41,348 nucleotides of DNA from a virus: positions 1 through 41,348 of IMG/VR virus record IMGVR_UViG_3300009000_000013; one strand, given 5' to 3'. Within the stretch, counting starts at the first letter, position 1; every line of letters starts with the position of its first letter. Of this stretch, positions 28,144 to 36,898 are shown piece by piece. The notes beneath the pieces are model-generated. The model saw nothing but the letters and a program-made list of their open reading frames with translations, had not been told where the DNA came from and did not search any database. The translations under genes were made by a program, and so were the position numbers.

Positions 28144-30936
28144 CTATTCATCTGACCCAGGATCATTGTCATCATTTACTCCATCTGCATTTGGAGTACC
28201 GTCAGAATTTTGAGGTCCTGGTAAGTTTTGTTGATCTTCTGGTTGTACTACTGGATCTTCTAAATCATTACCTCTTTCTTCGTCAACTATTGGATTAACC
28301 GTTTCGTTAAAGTTAGAAGGACCTGCTGGTATTGTTCCGTTTCTTGGAAAGGTAAACGCTCCTCCTTCAGAGGTATGAGCACTAAAATGCATAGCATCAT
28401 CTAAACTATTCCAGGCTCCGCCCCAACCTAAGCCGTGTTTATTTGCAATTTCTAATGTATTAGGTGGCATATCTGTCATAGGAGCATTTCTAGGTCTCGG
28501 TCTATAAAGTCCGTTTGGAAAAGTATTTTCTACAGGGTTTGGCCAATTAATATCTATAGCTGCACCACTAGCGTGACAACTCCAACTTCGGCCGCCTCTA
28601 GTTGACCTGTAAGAATATCCGCCTAAGAGTTTAATTTCATATCCAGTAGCTTCAAATTCATCTAAGAACGCTTGGAAGTTTGGAGCAAATACTTCTGCTA
28701 CTTGACAGCTTAATCCAGCACGTCTTGCATATACTGATACAAGTCTGCCTTGACCATTTGGATCAAACTCTGTACTGCTTGGCTGTGTAGAATTTGGTGA
28801 GCTATTAACTTGACCGTCGCCTGTTCCGCCATCAAAACTTCCTGAATTTCCGGAAGAACCAACTACAGTTCTAGAACTTGTATTTGTAGCTTTATTTTTA
28901 TTGAATATATCCGGTGTTTCAATTCTATCAGCTGGTACTAACGGGCCAGGCATTTCTCTATCAGTTTGTTCTTTTTTAAATGCTTGAGGATTTAAGTTTT
29001 CGTGATGCATCCAAGGTTCGTGCTGCGGAGCACGAGTTAGTATACTTTCGTAAGGAACAGGTTGTTGCGCACCAGGGAATATGTAAGGTAATGTGACAGT
29101 TGTTAAAGGTTCAATTTTTACTGCATCTACAGGATCACTTGCTTGTGTTGCATTAAATGCTGTAAGTGCAATAACTGTGTCGTCACCTTCCGATGCTGGA
29201 CTACTGAAACCACTGTTTAAGTGTATTTGATCTGCATCTTCTTGAATAATTCCTACTGCTTGAACATTTACATTTGTTGCAGCATTATGATAAGAACTTT
29301 GTGCAGTAATAACGTGATGAGATCCTGTAGCTTCTTGATGCATACTGCCAGTACTAATATCAGTCATATTTGCTAATGTCTCAGTTACAATATTACCTGT
29401 TACTTTTAGACTTAGGTCTCCTTCTATAACTTTATGATCCCATCCTGTAATCACACCATCCATATTGCCTTGAATACGGAATCTACAATCTCCACTATCC
29501 ATTCCTTCACCAGTTGTTGATAGATTATAACTTGCAGATTTATCGTATCTTATTCCAACAGTTAAATCGTGCATATTAACACCTGCATAACGGAAAGTAC
29601 TTGCACCGCTCTTTTGATGCATTGATTGATCAGCTTTAATTCTTATATTTCTATTACTATGTACTGCATAATCTTTTTTAACAGTGGTTTTCATACCTAG
29701 AGAAACATTAGTATCAGACTCTCCTACAACAGTAAGTTTATAATCTTTACCTACGTGGAATTGTGTATCAAATTCACTTTCAATGTGAACACGGCCACTA
29801 GGTTTATCATCAAATGTTGCCTGACCATCACTCCATCTTGCTGAGGCGGACAAGTTAATATTACGACCTGCTTCTATATTAAAATCTCTTTCAGCAGTAA
29901 AATTAATATCATTATCTGACATAATGCTAATACTGTCTTGTGCGTGTATATCAATTTTACCGTCTGATGTTAATTCTATCCAGGCAGTTCCTCTGCTATT
30001 TCCGATATAAATTAAATCTTCCGAATTATGTAAAAGTATTTGATGACCAGTTCGTGTTCTTAGTCTTAATAATTCATTATGAGGAATAGTTTCGTCGCCG
30101 CCAGTTTCACCATTTAATCTATTAATATAGATAGGCGGTCCATCTTCTGCGTGTGTTGCTCTAAGGAACTTATCATTACCGTCGTCCATTACAACAGAAT
30201 GTCCACCTAATCTATTATAAGGAACATTTGCTTTTTTACCAGTAGTACCTACATCAAATCTAGGGCTTCCTGCACGTTTATCTTGTGGACCGGGTGTATT
30301 AACTCCAAATACTGCACTAGGAATTTCTCTTCTAGCACTTGAGGTTGTTGTTCCTCTATTTTCATCAAATAACAAACCTTGTACTTCAAGAATATTTGTA
30401 AAGTCTTTGTTGTATGGTTTATTAAATAATGTAGGATCTATTAGTTCGCCTGTTTCTAATTTTTTATTATATTCACCTACTGGTAATTTTGCACCTTTTA
30501 AATTTTGTGGTGTAACGTCTGTTGTTCTATCAGTAGAAGCACGACCGTCAGGAACCATAAAATTCATATAGTCGTCTTGTATACAACCAATCCAATATCC
30601 AAAATTTGCATTTCCTTCAGCAAATATAACAAGAACTTTAGTTCCAATATCTGGTGGTACCATCCACATACCGTAAGATTTTTGAGTATACTGATATCCA
30701 TCATTTTCTTGTAGTCCTTTTACAGGTGTAACACCATAAAAAGGAGAAAGATATTTTACGTTCATTACCTGACCACTGCGCTCAGGTGTTCCGCCGGCGC
30801 CTGTATATCTTAGAATTTCTACTTCTAAGGTACCCATATATTTGGTGTCAAGATGATTGACAACAATTGCTTCGTATGGCCCGGAGTCAAAGACTCCAGT
30901 TAATGCCGACGTTGTTCTAGTATAATTTCCTGACAT
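28144..30936 (-). CDS. gp5: Baseplate hub gp5 with C-terminal M15-type zinc peptidase
   Basis: The N-terminal OB-fold region (about residues 18-130: YEAIVVNHLDTKYMGTLEVE, YTQKSYGMWMVPPDIGTKVL, ANFGYWIGCIQDDYMNF) is that of gp5 tail-spike hubs. Residues about 300-480 carry a gp5/VgrG-like beta-prism stretch with alternating hydrophobic repeats (IDIHAQDSISIMSDNDINFT). T4 gp5 carries a lysozyme domain after its OB-fold. Here the C-terminus instead has a D,D-peptidase-like domain (about 726-856): CHASGAAIDIN places zinc ligands at His788 and Asp795, and DDAMHFS places the third at His850. This would cut peptide cross-links in the wall as the tail needle enters. The length, 930 against 575 in T4, reflects the added domain and an acidic tail. 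Confidence 0.88.
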   Translation of the reverse strand: MSGNYTRTTSALTGVFDSGPYEAIVVNHLDTKYMGTLEVEILRYTGAGGTPERSGQVMNVKYLSPFYGVTPVKGLQENDGYQYTQKSYGMWMVPPDIGTKVLVIFAEGNANFGYWIGCIQDDYMNFMVPDGRASTDRTTDVTPQNLKGAKLPVGEYNKKLETGELIDPTLFNKPYNKDFTNILEVQGLLFDENRGTTTSSARREIPSAVFGVNTPGPQDKRAGSPRFDVGTTGKKANVPYNRLGGHSVVMDDGNDKFLRATHAEDGPPIYINRLNGETGGDETIPHNELLRLRTRTGHQILLHNSEDLIYIGNSRGTAWIELTSDGKIDIHAQDSISIMSDNDINFTAERDFNIEAGRNINLSASARWSDGQATFDDKPSGRVHIESEFDTQFHVGKDYKLTVVGESDTNVSLGMKTTVKKDYAVHSNRNIRIKADQSMHQKSGASTFRYAGVNMHDLTVGIRYDKSASYNLSTTGEGMDSGDCRFRIQGNMDGVITGWDHKVIEGDLSLKVTGNIVTETLANMTDISTGSMHQEATGSHHVITAQSSYHNAATNVNVQAVGIIQEDADQIHLNSGFSSPASEGDDTVIALTAFNATQASDPVDAVKIEPLTTVTLPYIFPGAQQPVPYESILTRAPQHEPWMHHENLNPQAFKKEQTDREMPGPLVPADRIETPDIFNKNKATNTSSRTVVGSSGNSGSFDGGTGDGQVNSSPNSTQPSSTEFDPNGQGRLVSVYARRAGLSCQVAEVFAPNFQAFLDEFEATGYEIKLLGGYSYRSTRGGRSWSCHASGAAIDINWPNPVENTFPNGLYRPRPRNAPMTDMPPNTLEIANKHGLGWGGAWNSLDDAMHFSAHTSEGGAFTFPRNGTIPAGPSNFNETVNPIVDEERGNDLEDPVVQPEDQQNLPGPQNSDGTPNADGVNDDNDPGSDE

Positions 30937-30947
30937 TTATATCTCTC

Positions 30948-32213
30948 TTAAATTGCTCCTGATTGACGCCACGAACTAGCAGCAGCTTCAGTTGTAGATG
31001 TAGTTCTACTATCATTGTCGTCGTTTCCAGCTTCAGTAACAGTACTGACTCCGCTTGTGCTAACTGGTTCTGGACACGGAGTTCTTGTAGGAGGTGGTGG
31101 CGGAGCCGGAGGCGCTCTTCCTTCTAATGCTTCATTTTGTTCTGTTAGTCGTTGTTCTCTTCCTCTTGGATCTGATGCATCTGGATCAGTATCACTTTGT
31201 ACATCCTCTCCTGCTCCTCCAAACGCTTCTAAAGGATCTGTCGTATCGCTCGGCTCAGTTCCCGGAATTTGGTTTCTTCCTCTTGGATCTGTTAGATCTG
31301 GATCTGTTCCCGGAGGAACTACACCGATATTTGTTCCTGCGACATTTGAAGCTCCGATATTTTGCTCACTGTGAGGAGAAGCCGCAGCAGCACTTGTTCC
31401 GTGGACTAGAATATCTTTAACCTTTTTACCTGTTCTAAAATCATATCTATCATCTAACGGATCTATAACTTCGTACACATAAACTGCATTACCGCCAGGG
31501 AGTTCTGATCTCAGTATTGGTTGTGATCCAGGTCTGCCTTGTCCAGATACTGCACCAACACTAGTTCCAGCTGCTCCTCTTGCAACTTGTGTTCTTGGTG
31601 ACTGACCTGTTTCTGGTACTGCGCCACTAGGCCCGTCTGAGTTAACATCGACTAGCGTTGTTTCTCCTGGTTCACCTAGTCTAATTTCTTCTAATTCTTG
31701 ATATAAAGTATCAGGGTCGTGGTTAGCTCTATTAAGGCCATCACCTGCATAATAGCTTTGACCTTTTTGTACTATTCTTGATTGTCCTTGTAATCTATAC
31801 GGTACTGGCATACTTGCAAATTCCTGTGCAAGTTTAATCATAAATCTATCAGTTGCGTATGAGCCTTCAAGCCATTCGTTTAATTTTCTATATCTTTTTA
31901 AAATGCCTATAATTAATGCATCTTGTACATCACCTGTATAGCGTGTTGTTAAAGGATCTATTCCTAAAATTTCAATTGCGCCAGTAAGTGTGCGTTTAAT
32001 AAACTGATATCTGCCGCAAGCACTAGAAGCATATCCTGAATTAATCCGTTGAGTTTGAAATCTCTGAACTTCTGCACACGTCATTTGTATTAGCGAAGGT
32101 TCGGATGTTCCGGGCCATAGACTAGTATAAGGATCTGCGCCAGCTACTGCTTCACCTTTAGCAATTAAATCTAAAAGTGATTTCTGTTGATCTGTAATCG
32201 ATATTGCAGGCAT
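30948..32213 (-). CDS. Lysozyme-like (muramidase) tail protein with low-complexity C-terminus
   Basis: The first 175 residues look like a phage lysozyme / transglycosylase fold. A candidate catalytic glutamate is Glu21 (LIAKGEAVAG), followed by SSACGRYQFIKRTL near residue 65, which matches the GRYQF segment of lambda-R-like and related muramidases, then DPLTTRYTGDVQDALIIGIL. The rest (about 180-421) is a Pro/Gly/Asp/Ser-rich linker with a PPAPPPPPTRTP stretch. It contains DPRGRNQ (309-315), AFGGAG (330-335) and DPRGREQ (348-354). These motifs also occur at the C-terminus of the upstream hub-like protein. Its start overlaps that gene's stop by one base, and gp5 follows 11 bases later. I infer a virion-borne glycan-cutting enzyme acting with the gp5 peptidase. 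The exact glycosidase family is uncertain. Confidence 0.7.
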   Translation of the reverse strand: MPAISITDQQKSLLDLIAKGEAVAGADPYTSLWPGTSEPSLIQMTCAEVQRFQTQRINSGYASSACGRYQFIKRTLTGAIEILGIDPLTTRYTGDVQDALIIGILKRYRKLNEWLEGSYATDRFMIKLAQEFASMPVPYRLQGQSRIVQKGQSYYAGDGLNRANHDPDTLYQELEEIRLGEPGETTLVDVNSDGPSGAVPETGQSPRTQVARGAAGTSVGAVSGQGRPGSQPILRSELPGGNAVYVYEVIDPLDDRYDFRTGKKVKDILVHGTSAAAASPHSEQNIGASNVAGTNIGVVPPGTDPDLTDPRGRNQIPGTEPSDTTDPLEAFGGAGEDVQSDTDPDASDPRGREQRLTEQNEALEGRAPPAPPPPPTRTPCPEPVSTSGVSTVTEAGNDDNDSRTTSTTEAAASSWRQSGAI

Positions 32214-35200
32214 TATACTCCTCCATTACCGCCTGGACCTGCAGGCGGTCTTGATCTTGGTGCAGGTGCAGAGAACGGTGGAATTTGTTCTCTACCTCTT
32301 GGGTCAGAAACAACAGGTCCAGCGCCGCCGAATGCACTTAAAGATGTGTCACTGTATGTACCTTGTCGAGGTGCTGCTGGGAATATAGATTGGTTCGGCG
32401 ACCAAGAAAAATCTCCTATTTGAATTACTGGTTGGCTAAAGGCAATATCATCGCCTGCTGCTGTTGAGTTTCTATTAAACAATGGCATACTCATTAATAA
32501 ATTTTCTGCCGAAGTTGATGTTAAATTTGCAACTGCTGCGACAGCACTAACAGGTTGCGTTGTTTGGCAGGGATCAGATGCTCCAGCAGTACTATTCACA
32601 GAATTATTAGCACCGGTAGCTGCATCTGTACCTAAAGTACGTTCTGTAGATTCATTAAGTGATGTTTGATCATCAGGGCTAATTGGATTTCTATTTACTG
32701 TAGGCTCGTCATCTTGACCTCTACGTCTAATCAGTTTAAGTAGTTGGGTAAATTTTCCACCACTGAAAGTATTTGTTACGGCCCATATACTAAACAATCC
32801 ACTAAATTGAGATACAGACTGTGGAAATTCCATTGTTGCTCCTGCTACTTGATAATCAAACGGAGTGTTAAAGTTTACTACACAAAATACTTCATTTTGA
32901 AGATAATTCATTGTACGTTCTTGTAATACGTTTGGATTATCTGTAGAATTGCCTAAAAAGTTTCCTGTTTGCTGAGGTAAAAAGAACGGATCTCCCCAAA
33001 TTTCCATTTCAGCAGTGACCATATCAGCAGGAGAATTTATTAAAGTATTGTGAAATTGTTCTGCAATACGTTGTTTTACGTCTGAACTTTCAGATCCAGC
33101 AGTATACCTCATTTCTGTTGTTTCTTTAATTTGTCCGCCTGATTCTCTTTGACCTGTGGGCGGATTTTCTAAAGAAAGTCTTGTACCTTTTTGCTCGTCG
33201 CCGTTTTGCTGTGTAGCTTTGTTCGAGCTTGCTTGTGCAATTGATGCACTATTTTGTCCGTAGTTAGCAAATGCTGCTTGGAAAAATGCATTATTAAATG
33301 CAATATCAAAGTTTAATACATCTTCGTTTTTTCCTGTATAGAAATAATTGTATTCTTTTGGTGCAAGTGCTTTTAGTCCTTCTGTGTTTTGAGCACGTTG
33401 GCTCGGTCCTAAAAACTTTGCTTCGTCACTGTGATAATCTATAATACTATACACATATACCCTTGGTGATCTTCCTCTTTGTTTTTCTGCTATAGGATTT
33501 TTATCTATAAAAACTTGTGTATCTATTTTAAACCATTTTCGAGTACCGTTGTTTGTTTCTTCTGTTGCTTTCTCTTTTGCATACTTACTTTGCAAAATAA
33601 CTTTAGTAATAATATCTGTTATCATTTCGCCTTGTTGAAATTGATAAGTTCTACCTTTTTCAGATACATTTGTTTCGGCAGATCCTATATCAACAACATC
33701 GCCAAACTCGTCATAAGATGCAGCCTGTTCAGCTTGAGGTTGTTGTCCCGGTTCAGCAGTATTTTCAACTAAATCGCTTAAACCTATCTCATTCATATTA
33801 TTTGGATCGGCGGTATATGCTTTTAATACATTAAACAATTGACTAGGAGCATTAACAGAATTGTTTTCTATACCTTCTTGACGTTTCTCTGTACTCCTAT
33901 CAATTTCTGGATTAGCTAGTCCTTTTTCTCTACGCTGTTGTTCTGGTGCGTCAACTGTTAATGCTTGGTTAAGGCCAGCAACCTGGTTTGACAATCCGTT
34001 AACTAAATTTACAAGATCTGCAGGGTTCTTTGGAAACGCAATAATATATCTATCTTCAGCAATTACTGTTCCAGCTTGCTCTAGTTCTTGTACTCTTTCG
34101 TTATAAACTGCTTGGACACTTCTTTCATCTCCGTTTAAAACTTCATAAACTTTTTGTCCTGCTGTATTAATTCTAGTTTTAGTTTCCTGTATCTTATCGT
34201 CAAGACCTGTTTCTGTCATAGGAACAGCTTTCACAGAATATGTACTACCTTTGCCTGTTACAGAAAAATCTATTTTTGTAATTAATACAGGAACATATAT
34301 AGGATCACCTATATTAATTGCAGATTCGCCGTGCTCGCCCCACCCAACAAACTCAAATTTTAAACAAAACGGAACGTCGGTATAATTTGAATAGCCTAAT
34401 TCAGCAGAGCTGCCTAATATTGCTTCAATAAATTGACCCATACTATACGGCTCAACAACATCAAAAGTAACAGTAGTTCCAAGGGCTACGTTTGTTGCAG
34501 TGTTTGGCGCAATTACTGCATCCATTTCTACATTATCAATATAATATTCTGCGTCTTCGTCGCCTTCTAAATAAGTTTTATATCTTTTATCAAGTTTCCC
34601 GCCACCGCTACGCACAATATAGCTTTGCGTAAAATCATCTGCGCCCCTGTATGTTCCAGGAAAATTAAATTCTTGATCATTAAGAACACCCAAAGTTATA
34701 ATATAGTTCCAGCTTATCATTTCTCTTAAAGGATTTGGCAATTTACTTGCCGCTGTTCCAGAACGTGATATAGCACTCACTCCTGCGCCACTAACTGCGT
34801 CACTATCCCAAGGTGATTTAAATGTTAAATCTAAAAAGTCTCCTGTTATTCCTGAAGTATCTCCAAGTCCTTCTGCTAGTTGTCTAATTCTATCAAATTC
34901 TCCACCAACTGATCCTATTAATTCTCCAACATCTCTAGGAAGTACTGTAACAACATTTTGAATAAGATTATTAAAATTTCCAAAACTTCCAACTATTGAA
35001 TTAAGGCTAGAAATATCAAAACCGTTTAATGCAGAAATTTTTCCTCTAATAGAACTTACAGTTGAACCAAATGATCCAGATACTCTGCTAAGTGTTCCAG
35101 CTACATTTGAAATTGTTCCTAATGTATTTGTAATTTTGCCTAATCCAGATAGTCCTGCATTTATATTAATAGATCCTCTATTAGAAATACCTTGTATTTC

Positions 35201-35539
35201 TTGTGCTACAGCACCTGCGGCTGCTGCTACATTTCCTACTTGAGAAATGTTAGGAACTAGTCTGTTTAAACTTTGTGGATTAAAAATATCATTAGCGTTT
35301 AAATTAGTGTCAATAAAACTCCTAGCACTAGTTGTAGCTCCAAGTGTAGATAAATCTGCACCAACTGCATCTCTAATTTGTTGCATTGCTGGAGTAACGT
35401 TTCCAGCTTCTGAAGCGAATCTTCCTTGTAAATCTCGTGTCAGTGGCTGAGATTGACGTGTTATCGATTCTACTCCAACTCTAAGAGAGTTTAATTCAGA
35501 TGTAGCAGTGTTTATAATTTTTGCAAAATTAATTGCCAT
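32213..35539 (-). CDS. Baseplate hub-like structural protein, 1108 aa (gp27 role suspected)
   Basis: No family name is certain. Residues 1-240 are Ser/Ala/Gly/Asn-rich and probably helical (LGKITNTLGTISNVAGTLSR). A globular part begins near 265 (PLREMISWNYIITLGVLNDQ) and includes NIGDPIYVPVLITKIDFSVT. A second globular part at about 620-940 ends with FSIWAVTNTFSGGKFTQLLK, reminiscent of the last strands of tail hub proteins of the gp27 / protein D type. The final 165 residues are low complexity and carry AFGGAG (1069-1074) and DPRGREQ (1079-1085). Genes for gp53 and a gp48-like cap precede it, and the lysozyme-like protein and gp5 follow, so a central hub role is likely. The whole protein could instead be a different tail-tube-proximal component. 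Confidence 0.6.
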   Translation of the reverse strand: MAINFAKIINTATSELNSLRVGVESITRQSQPLTRDLQGRFASEAGNVTPAMQQIRDAVGADLSTLGATTSARSFIDTNLNANDIFNPQSLNRLVPNISQVGNVAAAAGAVAQEIQGISNRGSININAGLSGLGKITNTLGTISNVAGTLSRVSGSFGSTVSSIRGKISALNGFDISSLNSIVGSFGNFNNLIQNVVTVLPRDVGELIGSVGGEFDRIRQLAEGLGDTSGITGDFLDLTFKSPWDSDAVSGAGVSAISRSGTAASKLPNPLREMISWNYIITLGVLNDQEFNFPGTYRGADDFTQSYIVRSGGGKLDKRYKTYLEGDEDAEYYIDNVEMDAVIAPNTATNVALGTTVTFDVVEPYSMGQFIEAILGSSAELGYSNYTDVPFCLKFEFVGWGEHGESAINIGDPIYVPVLITKIDFSVTGKGSTYSVKAVPMTETGLDDKIQETKTRINTAGQKVYEVLNGDERSVQAVYNERVQELEQAGTVIAEDRYIIAFPKNPADLVNLVNGLSNQVAGLNQALTVDAPEQQRREKGLANPEIDRSTEKRQEGIENNSVNAPSQLFNVLKAYTADPNNMNEIGLSDLVENTAEPGQQPQAEQAASYDEFGDVVDIGSAETNVSEKGRTYQFQQGEMITDIITKVILQSKYAKEKATEETNNGTRKWFKIDTQVFIDKNPIAEKQRGRSPRVYVYSIIDYHSDEAKFLGPSQRAQNTEGLKALAPKEYNYFYTGKNEDVLNFDIAFNNAFFQAAFANYGQNSASIAQASSNKATQQNGDEQKGTRLSLENPPTGQRESGGQIKETTEMRYTAGSESSDVKQRIAEQFHNTLINSPADMVTAEMEIWGDPFFLPQQTGNFLGNSTDNPNVLQERTMNYLQNEVFCVVNFNTPFDYQVAGATMEFPQSVSQFSGLFSIWAVTNTFSGGKFTQLLKLIRRRGQDDEPTVNRNPISPDDQTSLNESTERTLGTDAATGANNSVNSTAGASDPCQTTQPVSAVAAVANLTSTSAENLLMSMPLFNRNSTAAGDDIAFSQPVIQIGDFSWSPNQSIFPAAPRQGTYSDTSLSAFGGAGPVVSDPRGREQIPPFSAPAPRSRPPAGPGGNGGV

Positions 35540-35540
35540 T

Positions 35541-35840
35541 TTACTTTCCTAAAATAGCCGACAAGTTTGATCCCTGAGGCAAATATATCTTTGTGCCAGC
35601 AACAAAGTCAAAGACAGGATCTTTAATTATATCAGGATTGCGTTGAGCAAAAATCCACCAAAGATCTTTTTTTCCGTATAAATCGTGTGCTAGTAAATCT
35701 GGTCTATAATTATAAGCTGGAATTATTTCGTATAATACGTCATTACCTGCAACAGGTACAGGACGAGGTACAAATATATCTAAATACCCTGCGGTATTAA
35801 CCGGAGTTTTTCCGTATGGTCCGTTTCCTTTACCTTTCAT
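35541..35840 (-). CDS. gp53: Baseplate wedge protein gp53
   Basis: This 99-residue protein carries the gp53 core: YEIIPAYNYRPDLLAHDLYG, KKDLWWIFAQRNPDIIKDPV, then AGTKIYLPQG, a LysM-like arrangement. T4 gp53 (about 196 residues) clamps neighbouring wedges together in the baseplate; this version keeps only the central region. Its start overlaps the stop of the gp48-like gene by one base, and the hub-like gene begins one base after its stop codon. The T4 gene order 53-5 is kept, with two genes inserted between them. Confidence 0.85.
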   Translation of the reverse strand: MKGKGNGPYGKTPVNTAGYLDIFVPRPVPVAGNDVLYEIIPAYNYRPDLLAHDLYGKKDLWWIFAQRNPDIIKDPVFDFVAGTKIYLPQGSNLSAILGK

Positions 35841-36820
35841 TATACAAATCCTTCGTCTTGACCAATGTGTCTGCCTGATGCATAATCAGTTAAACTAAAT
35901 CTTGCTTGAGATCTTCTAGCGTACTGTGGAGCAAGTGTTACTGTTATTGTTGCTTGAGCAGGAACATAGTTTTCTTTTCCGTCAACTACTGTTTTTATAT
36001 AATCTATATCCGCAGGAAGGTCAGTTGTAAAGTTTGTAATTAATACTGGAATATCATTAAGTACGTGAGGACCATAACCATTTAATCTACAGACAACGGG
36101 CGGCTGTCCTAATAATGCTTCTTGTCCGCTGTCTCCATAAAACATTTTAGTAGCCGTTCTTAAAAAATGTATACAGGCAATAAAATACTGTGCATCTTCA
36201 GTAGTTTCATTTAAGTATTCACCAGTAATTGTATAATTGTCAACCTGACTATTTTCATAAGCATTATAAGGAAAATTAGTATGTACTGGATGAACTTGAG
36301 AATAATTTGCACTATGTCCAATTAGCACTGTAGGAGTAAAAGGAAAAATCATTCTATTTCCTGTTCCAGCTAATGGACTTAAAATCTGACCAGCATTTGG
36401 ACCTGCTATAAATATTTCAGGAACACTTATACTTACTCTCCAATCGCTTGCATCTGCTGTCGAAATGTTTGCCGATAATACTGCACGAGATAGTTGGCGC
36501 GATCTTGGAGCAGCATTGTATCCTACTCCTTGAGAAGCATTTCCTATCATTCGTATTGCACTACCTACATTTGCTAAACTATTGCCTCGATTAATTAAGT
36601 TATCTACAGCACCAACTGTGTTTCTTAACGACCCTGCAATTGTTGACACTTGTGAAAGTGTGCCTGTTAATCCGCCAGAGGTATCAAAATTTCTAATAGT
36701 GCTTGCAGCACGATTTATGTTCGAACTAACGTTATTAATAGTGTTAGACACAGAACGTATATTGCTAAAAGCATTATTCACTTTTGTACTAAGATTGTTA
36801 AAGGCACTAAAAATACTCAT
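35840..36820 (-). CDS. Tail-tube cap / baseplate protein of gp48-gp54 type
   Basis: Residues 1-110 form a Ser/Asn-rich, probably helical region (LSTKVNNAFSNIRSVSNTIN). Residues about 130-310 form a compact domain with VHPVHTNFPYNAYENSQVDN, YTITGEYLNETTEDAQYFIA and LRTATKMFYG, which I associate with tube-cap proteins gp48/gp54 of marine T4-like phages and, more broadly, with the tail-tube fold. The length (326) fits T4 gp54 (320) and gp48 (364). It is the first gene of the minus-strand block. A CTAAATA motif lies 20 bases upstream, and GGAG lies 10 bases before the ATG. Which of gp48 or gp54 it replaces cannot be decided here. Confidence 0.6.
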   Translation of the reverse strand: MSIFSAFNNLSTKVNNAFSNIRSVSNTINNVSSNINRAASTIRNFDTSGGLTGTLSQVSTIAGSLRNTVGAVDNLINRGNSLANVGSAIRMIGNASQGVGYNAAPRSRQLSRAVLSANISTADASDWRVSISVPEIFIAGPNAGQILSPLAGTGNRMIFPFTPTVLIGHSANYSQVHPVHTNFPYNAYENSQVDNYTITGEYLNETTEDAQYFIACIHFLRTATKMFYGDSGQEALLGQPPVVCRLNGYGPHVLNDIPVLITNFTTDLPADIDYIKTVVDGKENYVPAQATITVTLAPQYARRSQARFSLTDYASGRHIGQDEGFV

Positions 36821-36839
36821 AATACGGTTTCTCCATTAG

Positions 36840-36846
36840 TATTTAG
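36840..36846 (-). promoter_or_regulatory. Candidate late promoter of the structural block
   Basis: The minus strand reads CTAAATA, a variant of the T4-type late -10 box. It lies 20 bases before the first structural gene. A start 6 bases downstream gives a short leader with GGAG. The motif abuts the -35 box of the divergent gp55 promoter at 36847. Confidence 0.5.
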
Positions 36847-36875
36847 TTGACAAACTTAACAGAGTATATTATAAT
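36847..36875 (+). promoter_or_regulatory. Consensus sigma-70 promoter of gp55
   Basis: TTGACA at 36847-36852 is followed by 17 bases and TATAAT at 36870-36875, a perfect host housekeeping promoter. Transcription would start near 36882, leaving a leader of about 17 bases with GGAG at 36889-36892, six bases before the gp55 ATG. An overlapping ATAAATA (36874-36880) could also serve as a late promoter in the same direction. Confidence 0.85.
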
Positions 36876-36880
36876 AAATA
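36874..36880 (+). promoter_or_regulatory. Candidate late promoter motif overlapping the gp55 promoter
   Basis: The plus strand reads AATAAATA at 36873-36880, the same motif seen upstream of several structural genes on the other strand. It shares two bases with the sigma-70 -10 box. A start about 6 bases downstream would still leave the GGAG ribosome site in the leader. It could let gp55 drive its own gene late in infection, but in AT-rich DNA the motif may be accidental. Confidence 0.35.
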
Positions 36881-36898
36881 TAACAACTGGAGCAACAA

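Noticed and set aside
30935-30943. TATAAAT on the minus strand at the gp5 start
   Set aside because: It includes the start codon of gp5 itself and cannot act as its promoter.
31015-31420. Two overlapping plus-strand frames opposite the lysozyme-like gene
   Set aside because: They mirror the low-complexity Pro/Gly tail of the minus-strand protein and have no ribosome site or domain.
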